From Candidatus Aenigmatarchaeota archaeon (GTDB taxonomy: Archaea; Aenigmatarchaeota; Aenigmatarchaeia; PWEA01): a DNA stretch of 8,611 nucleotides. The position numbers and the translations under genes are program-made. The stretch lies in NCBI GenBank assembly GCA_003550625.1, contig PUKU01000083.1, positions 1-8,611 of the forward strand, in the 5' to 3' direction. The notes beneath the pieces are model-generated. The model saw nothing but the letters and a program-made list of their open reading frames with translations, did no database searches and was not told where the DNA came from. Of the stretch, positions 3,866 through 8,611 are shown piece by piece (within the stretch, counting starts at the first letter, position 1; the number at the start of each line of letters is the position of its first letter).

Positions 3866-4984
3866 TTACCGGGCCTCTAGTGCATCCTCGACGAGCTCAT
3901 CTATATTTAGTCTGCTTTCTATTTCCTCCAACCTTTCTTTTTCTACTTTGAACTTTCCTGTTTCCATGGCTTCGCAGACCTTTGTCATTGGAAAAGTATC
4001 ACCAGGTATGTTCCTGCACATTTCCCTTACCTCGTTTCTGTTCATCCCTATCAGAGGTCTGACAACGGGTATCTCCACTGAGCTGTCCGTAAACTTCATC
4101 TCCCCGAGGTTGTCCTCCATCCATTCTCCTGTTACGATTGCACTGGCATCAACTTTTTCTGCAACCCGTTCTGCTACTCTGAGAAGAAGCCTTTTGCATA
4201 GTATACATGTATATCCCCTTTCACCCTCCTCCTTTATGTTGAATAGGTTCATTCCATGGTCGAAATCTATGACATCGACAGAAGACCCATGGGACCATCT
4301 TCCGAGTTCTTCGATAGTTCTGTCTATTTCGATATCGCCATATGGATCCATTTTACCATGTAGGACAACAACGGAGCACCCTCTTTTCATCATCATCCAC
4401 GTTGAGAGAAACGATCCACAGTCCCCTGTGATCAATGACACGACCTTTCCCTGGGTTCCCAGTGGAAGTCCACCAGGACCCGGGGTTTTTTCTCCGAATA
4501 TGTAACACTGTCCCTGTCTTACATCGGCCATTATCTTGAAATCGGGTCGGTCGAGGTTCACCTCTGAGTTTGTTTTTTCAAGTATGATACGCCCTGCTTC
4601 CTCCTCTATGTCTTTTGAAGAGAATCCGTGCTCTCCAGTTCTCCTCACTCTCACAGCAAAAGAGTCTTCTTCTGATATCTTTTCCTCTCCAAGTTCGACA
4701 AGTTTTTCTACGATTCCTTCAAACTCCGCCTCTATTTTTACACAGGGCGAGAAGCTGACTACACCGAATATCTTTTTTAAGAGCTCAGAGGCCTTGTTTG
4801 TTTCTGTGGTATTTAAAAAGATTCTTCCGTAGCCCCTTTGGACCTTTCCGTCGATTCCCTTGTTTTCAAGGCCTCTTCTTATATTTTCCATGAGTCTGTT
4901 TTCAAAGCTTCTTCTCACGTAGCTGCTTTTAAGACCTATCTCACCGTAGCGAATTAAAATCCAGTTGAAATCCATAGAAATCAC
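3866..4984 (-). CDS. thiI: tRNA 4-thiouridine synthase ThiI (archaeal type), with atypical PP-loop motif
   Basis: The 372-residue protein begins with the ferredoxin-like domain and continues with a THUMP domain (about 60-165). GPGGLPLGTQGK (169-180) leads into the PP-loop domain, as in known ThiI. It ends without a rhodanese domain. The CILC motif (C260, C263) matches the CxxC reported as needed in methanogen ThiI. VTGEW (284-288) and IPVVRPLIGMNRNEV (305-319) are further ThiI landmarks. The role would be sulfur transfer to U8 of tRNA after adenylation. The SGGxDS ATP loop, however, reads TGDCGS (186-191), and the usual GQVASQT after VTGES is replaced by MEDNLGEM. ATP use may thus be altered or lost. 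The GTG start overlaps the pyrG TGA stop; the ATG three codons later (4975) is an alternative. Confidence 0.85.
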   Translation of the reverse strand: MISMDFNWILIRYGEIGLKSSYVRRSFENRLMENIRRGLENKGIDGKVQRGYGRIFLNTTETNKASELLKKIFGVVSFSPCVKIEAEFEGIVEKLVELGEEKISEEDSFAVRVRRTGEHGFSSKDIEEEAGRIILEKTNSEVNLDRPDFKIMADVRQGQCYIFGEKTPGPGGLPLGTQGKVVSLITGDCGSFLSTWMMMKRGCSVVVLHGKMDPYGDIEIDRTIEELGRWSHGSSVDVIDFDHGMNLFNIKEEGERGYTCILCKRLLLRVAERVAEKVDASAIVTGEWMEDNLGEMKFTDSSVEIPVVRPLIGMNRNEVREMCRNIPGDTFPMTKVCEAMETGKFKVEKERLEEIESRLNIDELVEDALEAR

Positions 4985-6591
4985 ACCATCATACAGGATC
5001 TTACAAACCCCATGAACACAGGACTTGGGTTTTCAAAGGTTGACGTGAACTCGGGATGGAACTGTGTTGCAAAGTAAAAGGGATGGTCATCGAGCTCAAC
5101 TATCTGAACTATCTTGTTTTCTTTCTTTGCCCATCCCGAAAGTACCATGCCGTTTTCCTCCAATATTGGGTGGTAATCTGGATTTACCTCGTACCTGTGT
5201 CTGAACCTTTCCCTTATTTCTTGTGTGCCGTATATTTCCTTGGCCAATGTGTCTTCTCCCAGTGACGTCTCATGTCCCCCTAGTCTCATTGTTCCGCCCT
5301 TTGTTTCAATGTTTTTCTGTTCTGGTAGTATATCTATGACCGGGTGTGCGGTTTCTTTGTCCACTTCGCTGCTGTTTGCACCACTTAGACCGCATTCGTT
5401 TCTTGCAAACTCCGCCACCATGAGCTGTAGTCCATAGCATATGCCCAGTATCGGTACTTTGTTTTTTCTGCAGTATTCGGCCACATCTATCTTGCCTTCT
5501 GCTCCTCTGCTACCAAAACCTCCGGGTATTATAACTCCATCTGCTCCATCGAGTGATTCTTCGACCGTTTTTTTACCGTCCTCGATTTCGGTGGTCTCTA
5601 TGTAGTTGCATGTGACCTCGCATCCAGTGTGTGCGGAACAGTGTTTGAGAGCCTCGGATATAGAAACGTACGAGTCCTCTAGGTCCGTGTACTTACCACA
5701 TATCGATATTTTCACAGAGTCCTCGGGGTTCCTTAGGTTTTCTACAAGTTCCCTCCATTTCTTCATGTCGTGTCCCCTGTCGCTTAGTTCCAGTTCCTCT
5801 GATATTACACTTTCCATTCCGTCCTCCAGTAGGTTAAGTGGTATCATGTAAACCTGCTCTACGTCCGGATTTGATATCACGTGGTCTTCGGGGACGTTAC
5901 AGAAAAGTGATATCTTTTCCTTTGTTTTTTTATCGAGTTCGTTCTCTGCGCGTCCTATGAGCACGTCTGCCTCCAGTCCCAGAGAGTCCAGCTCCTTTAC
6001 AGAGTGTTGTGTTGGTTTGGTTTTCTGTTCCCCTACGGCCTTCAACCACGGTACCAGTGTCATGTGTACCAGGCAGCTGTCCTTTTCGGGTAGGTCCAGC
6101 CGCATCTGTCTGACAGCCTCGAGAAATATCATATTTTCCATGTCACCCACGGTTCCGCCTATCTCAACTACAATGGAATCTGCATCCTCCTCCCTTGCTA
6201 TTTTATGTAACCTTTTCTTTATCTCGTTGGTTACGTGGGGTATCATCTGTACAGTCTTTCCGAGATACTCGCCGGAACGTTCCTTGTTTATTACCGACTG
6301 GAATATCTTTCCGGATGTTAGGTTCCATTCGAACTTGCAGTTTACACCAAGGAACCTTTCGTAGTGTCCAAAGTCCATATCCACCTCCCCGCCGTCGTCG
6401 AGTACAAATACCTCTCCGTGTTCTACTGGGTTCATCGTTCCGGGGTCTACATTGAGGTAGCCATCGCATTTCACAGGAACTACATTGTAACCCCTGGACT
6501 GCAGGAACTTTCCGATAGAAGCAGATACAAGACCCTTACCCAGGCCCGAAAGAACTCCTCCTGTTATGAAGATCCACTTTGTTCCCGGCAT
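4981..6591 (-). CDS. pyrG: CTP synthase
   Basis: At 536 residues the protein has normal family length. The N-terminal synthetase domain has the ATP loop GGVLSGLGKG (11-20), then GYLNVDPGTMNPVEHGEV and DFGHYERF, and later EIGGTVGD (143-150) and KTKPTQHSVKEL (190-201). The C-terminal class I glutamine amidotransferase domain has IPGGFGSRG (355-363) and nucleophile C385 in GICYGLQ. The catalytic H512 and E514 lie in FHPEF. It amidates UTP to CTP with ATP and glutamine in the cytoplasm. No key residue is missing. There is no Shine-Dalgarno sequence, and a TATA box lies about 26 bp before the ATG, so it is the leaderless first gene of the pyrG-thiI-zinc-ribbon operon. The stop codon overlaps the thiI GTG. 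Confidence 0.97.
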   Translation of the reverse strand: MPGTKWIFITGGVLSGLGKGLVSASIGKFLQSRGYNVVPVKCDGYLNVDPGTMNPVEHGEVFVLDDGGEVDMDFGHYERFLGVNCKFEWNLTSGKIFQSVINKERSGEYLGKTVQMIPHVTNEIKKRLHKIAREEDADSIVVEIGGTVGDMENMIFLEAVRQMRLDLPEKDSCLVHMTLVPWLKAVGEQKTKPTQHSVKELDSLGLEADVLIGRAENELDKKTKEKISLFCNVPEDHVISNPDVEQVYMIPLNLLEDGMESVISEELELSDRGHDMKKWRELVENLRNPEDSVKISICGKYTDLEDSYVSISEALKHCSAHTGCEVTCNYIETTEIEDGKKTVEESLDGADGVIIPGGFGSRGAEGKIDVAEYCRKNKVPILGICYGLQLMVAEFARNECGLSGANSSEVDKETAHPVIDILPEQKNIETKGGTMRLGGHETSLGEDTLAKEIYGTQEIRERFRHRYEVNPDYHPILEENGMVLSGWAKKENKIVQIVELDDHPFYFATQFHPEFTSTFENPSPVFMGFVRSCMMV

Positions 6592-6610
6592 ATTATAAGT
6601 AAACTGTTTT

Positions 6611-6620
6611 AACTTAAAAA
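6611..6620 (-). promoter_or_regulatory. TATA box of pyrG
   Basis: TTTTTAAGTT on the minus strand is centred about 26 bp before the pyrG ATG at 6591, predicting a leaderless message. It lies in the 34-bp gap after the glycosylase stop codon. Confidence 0.55.
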
Positions 6621-6625
6621 CTTAT

Positions 6626-7186
6626 TTATCTGCTTACGTATTCAGAGTTTTTGCAGAAAAATCTAAGTTCTCTGTCGTGTTCACGGTTTACACCGATTCT
6701 TTTACTGGTTTCTATTACACCATCCGCCTTCCCTTCCTTTACCTTTACCGTACTTTCTCCTTCTACCACGGTCTGTCCGTTCTGGTTACGGTTTATCCCA
6801 AGTGCCTCTGTAACCTTGCCGGGGCCGTTCGTCAGTTCTTTTTTCGATGCCCCTCCCCTCCTTTCTTTCATAATTTCTATCCCCTCCGTGGGTTCGAGGG
6901 CCCTTATCAACACAGCCCCTGGTTTTCCATACTTCCTCGTGGTTATATTAAGCAGATGGTGAACTCCGTAGCATAGATATATGTAGGTTTTACCGGGCTC
7001 TCCGAACATCGGTCTGTTTCTTTCTGTAGGTCCGTTCCTGGCGTGTGATGCTGGATCGTTCCTTCCGTAGTATGCCTCTGTTTCTACTATTTTTCCCGCT
7101 GCACCGTCCTTGTTGAGTGTACATCCCAGTAAATCCCTTGCAACCTCTGCTGAATCCCTTTCAAAGAAGTCTGTGTTTATAGTCAT
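6626..7186 (-). CDS. 3-methyladenine DNA glycosylase, AAG/MPG family
   Basis: The 186-residue protein matches the alkyladenine glycosylase fold. An N-terminal FFERDSAEVARDLLGC segment is followed by GKIVETEAYYG, whose first Glu (E35) is the expected catalytic base. NDPASHARNGPTERNRPMFGEPGKTYIYLCYGVHHLLN (about 43-80) carries the family landmarks, including the base-intercalating and DNA-binding segments. RALEPTEGIEIM and LTNGPGKVTEALGI follow in the usual order. It removes alkylated and deaminated purines from DNA as the first step of base-excision repair. Its length is close to bacterial and archaeal members. The ATG overlaps the TGA of the small upstream gene (ATGA), suggesting coupled translation. 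A weak TATA (7210-7218) could also give a leaderless message. Confidence 0.94.
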   Translation of the reverse strand: MTINTDFFERDSAEVARDLLGCTLNKDGAAGKIVETEAYYGRNDPASHARNGPTERNRPMFGEPGKTYIYLCYGVHHLLNITTRKYGKPGAVLIRALEPTEGIEIMKERRGGASKKELTNGPGKVTEALGINRNQNGQTVVEGESTVKVKEGKADGVIETSKRIGVNREHDRELRFFCKNSEYVSR

Positions 7187-7323
7187 ATTATTGAAATAAG
7201 GCCCTTTCCTATAAGTATTATTCCCAGAAGCAGAAAGACAACCCCGAGACTACCTTCAGGTCTGTACAGGGCCAGAAGAGATCCTCCAACTATATCTATA
7301 GTACCCAGTAGCTTTACAGACAT
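7183..7323 (-). CDS. Small membrane protein, 46 residues
   Basis: An ATG at 7323 opens a 46-codon frame ending in a TGA that overlaps the glycosylase start (ATGA). The product begins MSVKLLGTIDIVGGSLLALY and continues after a short polar RPEGS turn with a strongly hydrophobic stretch of about 20 residues (26-46) ending in GLISII. It looks like two short membrane helices with a tight loop. Support comes from the exact 4-base overlap, from TATA placement about 32 bp upstream, and from a composition typical of membrane segments. Similar tiny membrane proteins of unknown role occur in archaea. A link to DNA repair is not implied beyond co-transcription. Confidence 0.7.
   Translation of the reverse strand: MSVKLLGTIDIVGGSLLALYRPEGSLGVVFLLLGIILIGKGLISII
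7210..7218 (-). promoter_or_regulatory. Weak TATA-like element ahead of the glycosylase gene
   Basis: ATACTTATA on the minus strand is centred about 28 bp before the glycosylase ATG and lies inside the small membrane-protein gene. It could give a separate leaderless transcript. The coding constraint of the overlapping gene may equally explain it. Confidence 0.3.
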
Positions 7324-7350
7324 TTAACAACAAAGACTCTTTGTGCTGAA

Positions 7351-7361
7351 TTTATTTAAAA
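7351..7361. promoter_or_regulatory. Shared divergent promoter with overlapping TATA boxes
   Basis: The AT block TTTATTTAAAA is the only TATA candidate in the 59-bp gap between two divergent genes. On the plus strand its centre is about 27 bp before the methylase ATG at 7383. On the minus strand it is about 32 bp before the small membrane-protein ATG at 7323. Both transcripts would have little or no leader. One box serving both directions implies they compete for TBP. Confidence 0.55.
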
Positions 7362-7382
7362 TTCAGTCGGCGATGTTAAGGT

Positions 7383-7982
7383 ATGGACAAGAGGGAGCTT
7401 GAGATTAAGTTACAGGACCTTGCTGGGTTCAGTTCTCCAAACCCCGAGCTTGAACAGTACCGTACTCCACCGGAACTAGCCGCATCGCTTCTCTGGAAGA
7501 TCCATCTCGATGAGGGCTTCAAAGACAAGGTTGTTTATGACCTGGGGTGTGGTACCGGTACTCTTGGTATAGGTGCAAAGTTGATGGGTGCCTCCAGAGT
7601 TATATGTGTGGATATCGATGACGAGGCTGTGGATATCACAAGATCAAATGCCGAAAGGTTGGGAGTAGAAGTAGAGTCAGTTGTTTCCGACATCGAGGAT
7701 CTTCAGGAAGAGGCAGATATGGTAGTTCAAAATCCACCGTTTGGGTCTCAGAAAAAAGGCAACGATAGACCGTTCATAAAAAAGTCGCTTGAGCTTGCTC
7801 CTTTTGTATACTCTTTCCATATGTCAACAACGGGTAACTTTGTAGAGAGGTTTGTCGAGAACTGTGGGGGTAGGATAACCTACAGCGAGGACCTTATGTT
7901 TCCTCTCGAAAAAACAATGCCATGGCACAGTGAGAAAATGAAAGATGTCGAGGTAAGACTTTACCGTTTCGAAAGAGTATAG
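7383..7982 (+). CDS. METTL5-like rRNA N6-adenine methylase (COG2263 type)
   Basis: The 199-residue class I methyltransferase starts with an N-terminal helix and LEQYRTPPELAASLLW (23-38), typical of this group. Motif I is DLGCGTG (53-59), and strand 2 ends in the acidic VDIDD (76-80). The catalytic NPPF (117-120) marks N6-adenine methylases. The FPLEKTMPWHSEK segment near the C terminus, followed by the VEVRLYRF strand, matches the archaeal and eukaryotic METTL5 group. In eukaryotes this enzyme methylates one adenine of 18S rRNA in helix 44 together with TRMT112. The equivalent 16S rRNA target here is inferred by homology. Leaderless start from the divergent promoter; the stop codon abuts that of S8e on the other strand. 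Confidence 0.88.
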   Translation: MDKRELEIKLQDLAGFSSPNPELEQYRTPPELAASLLWKIHLDEGFKDKVVYDLGCGTGTLGIGAKLMGASRVICVDIDDEAVDITRSNAERLGVEVESVVSDIEDLQEEADMVVQNPPFGSQKKGNDRPFIKKSLELAPFVYSFHMSTTGNFVERFVENCGGRITYSEDLMFPLEKTMPWHSEKMKDVEVRLYRFERV

Positions 7983-7989
7983 CTACTCT
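7974..7989. repeat. Inverted repeat containing two abutting convergent stop codons
   Basis: AGAGTA-TAGC-TACTCT is a perfect 6-bp inverted repeat with a 4-nt centre. The methylase TAG ends at 7982, and the S8e TAG (minus) begins at 7983, so both genes stop inside the hairpin with no spacer. It may help end transcription in both directions or may simply be coding coincidence. Confidence 0.5.
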
Positions 7990-8360
7990 ATCTTTACTGC
8001 ATTTGCCTGTCCGTTCTGACCTGGTCTTGATGTTATACGAGCCTTGTAGTTTTCTGTCTCAACTACGGTGCCCTTTGTAATGGCGCCTCTTCTTACAAAG
8101 TGCGGATTGGCGGGATTCTCCAGGACGTTCTTTATGGATTCTGTGACGGTTTCACCTGTTTCTGGGTCGGTCACATTTGCACTCTGGGCATTCCGTAGCC
8201 TAAGCTTTTTTTCTTTGCCCATGGCATCTATCGTCTTCCTTTTATCAAAATCGGAGACCTTACACAGTATGCTCTCTCTGCTAATCTCATGCTTCCTGCC
8301 TTTTCTCTTGGCCTTTCTCAGCCCGCCGGTTGTTCTTCTCCTGGATTTGATCTTTCGCAT
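7983..8360 (-). CDS. rps8e: 30S ribosomal protein S8e
   Basis: The 125-residue basic protein matches archaeal S8e. It has an N-terminal Arg/Lys-rich tail with RRRTTGGL and a central KLRLRNAQSANVTDPETG block. NPANPHFVRRGAITKG and a C-terminal ARITSRPGQNGQANAV are the classical family signatures. It is a small-subunit protein found in archaea and eukaryotes and absent from bacteria. The N terminus begins KIKSRRR instead of the usual WQGRS-type segment, and the linker at about 30-50 is divergent, but the length is normal. No Shine-Dalgarno sequence is present; a TATA box at 8384-8393 lies about 28 bp before the ATG. It converges with the METTL5-like methylase, another ribosome-linked gene. Confidence 0.96.
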   Translation of the reverse strand: MRKIKSRRRTTGGLRKAKRKGRKHEISRESILCKVSDFDKRKTIDAMGKEKKLRLRNAQSANVTDPETGETVTESIKNVLENPANPHFVRRGAITKGTVVETENYKARITSRPGQNGQANAVKIE

Positions 8361-8383
8361 AACAACACATCTTTTTTCTTATA

Positions 8384-8393
8384 CTTTAAATAT
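8384..8393 (-). promoter_or_regulatory. TATA box of the S8e gene
   Basis: ATATTTAAAG on the minus strand is centred about 28 bp before the S8e ATG at 8360 and predicts a leader of 0-2 nt. Confidence 0.6.
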
Positions 8394-8406
8394 CTTTGAC
8401 CCATAC

Positions 8407-8415
8407 CTTTAAATA
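8407..8415 (+). promoter_or_regulatory. TATA box of the SmAP gene
   Basis: CTTTAAATA on the plus strand is centred about 33 bp before the ATG at 8444. This gives a leader of about 6 nt with no Shine-Dalgarno sequence. It lies back-to-back with the S8e TATA box, so the 83-bp gap is a divergent promoter region. Confidence 0.6.
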
Positions 8416-8443
8416 CTCTTTCAATAAAAAACAACGTGATAGC

Positions 8444-8611
8444 ATGGGTGAAAACGGAAAAAGACCGCTTGATGCTCTGGAGAATGCCAGAGGAGATAGG
8501 ATTATAGCACACCTGAAGAACGGCGAGAAGATCGCCGGGAAACTTGTGGCCTTTGATCTACATCTTAACCTTTGGTTGGAGGGCGCAGAGAAGGTTGGTA
8601 GCCAAGGTAAC
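8444..8611 (+). CDS. Sm-like archaeal protein (SmAP/LSm), partial at window end
   Basis: The first 56 codons are present and the gene runs off the window. RPLDALENARGDRIIAHLKN is the typical SmAP start, with the N-terminal helix and first strand. The Sm1 motif follows: the NGEKIAGKL strand, the turn GKLVAFDLHLNLWLEGAEKV with the conserved F-D-x-H-x-N-L pattern, and an acidic residue in the fourth strand. These proteins form rings of six or seven subunits that bind U-rich RNA. Complete archaeal members have about 70-80 residues, so roughly 15-25 residues should lie beyond the edge. The ATG at 8444 is chosen because it gives the standard N terminus; the GTG at 8436 is out of frame. Confidence 0.95.
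   Translation, partial: MGENGKRPLDALENARGDRIIAHLKNGEKIAGKLVAFDLHLNLWLEGAEKVGSQGN

Noticed and set aside
3948..4505. A 185-codon open frame on the plus strand
   Set aside because: It lies antisense to thiI, whose domains are clear; the predicted protein is serine-rich with no recognisable fold or promoter.
5957..6364. A 135-codon open frame on the plus strand opposite pyrG
   Set aside because: It is a shadow of the well-conserved CTP synthase coding strand.

Overview
The window is archaeal. It carries an archaeal ribosomal protein S8e gene, the start of an Sm-like archaeal protein gene (SmAP/LSm), an archaeal-type ThiI (THUMP plus PP-loop domain with a CxxC and no rhodanese tail), a METTL5-like rRNA methylase, a tRNA gene with archaeal introns, and TATA boxes about 26 bp ahead of most start codons. 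Nearly every protein gene lacks a Shine-Dalgarno sequence and looks leaderless; only the lipoprotein gene at 145 has a clear one. The lineage cannot be fixed from the sequence. Compact packing, leaderless genes and divergent housekeeping proteins would suit a DPANN-type or fast-evolving euryarchaeal genome, but this is inference. There is no sign of insertion sequences, CRISPR or prophage.

Layout. Positions 1-71 hold the C-terminal tail of a gene, followed by a secreted acidic lipoprotein gene (145-1044, +). A minus-strand block then runs from about 3.9 kb down to 1.1 kb. In transcription order it is: a zinc-ribbon protein, an intron-rich tRNA-Ser(CGA), a HAD-family hydrolase, tRNA-Gly(GCC), a polytopic membrane protein, a class I methyltransferase, and tRNA-Val(GAC), which overlaps the methyltransferase stop codon. 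Upstream on the same strand lie a 46-residue membrane protein, a 3-methyladenine DNA glycosylase, CTP synthase (pyrG) and thiI. pyrG, thiI and the zinc-ribbon gene form a tight operon. A divergent promoter at about 7355 separates this block from a METTL5-like methylase (+). That gene converges end-to-end with S8e (-), and S8e is divergent from the SmAP gene (+), which runs off the window. No stretch longer than about 100 bases lacks a gene.

The main discovery is the tRNA-Ser(CGA) gene at 3235-3444 (-). It appears to be broken by three intron-like insertions: at 37/38 in the anticodon loop, in the variable arm, and at 59/60 in the T loop. Two of the three show an exact 4-bp bulge-helix-bulge core helix. 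Removing all three leaves an 89-nt type II tRNA with G73 and anticodon CGA. In a naive ORF annotation this locus is partly hidden by an over-extended start of the hydrolase gene.

Functional themes are translation and RNA modification (three tRNAs, ThiI, METTL5-like methylase, S8e, SmAP), nucleotide metabolism (PyrG) and base-excision repair (glycosylase). ThiI has a degraded PP-loop signature. All three tRNAs have a T at position 8, the nucleotide that ThiI would thiolate.
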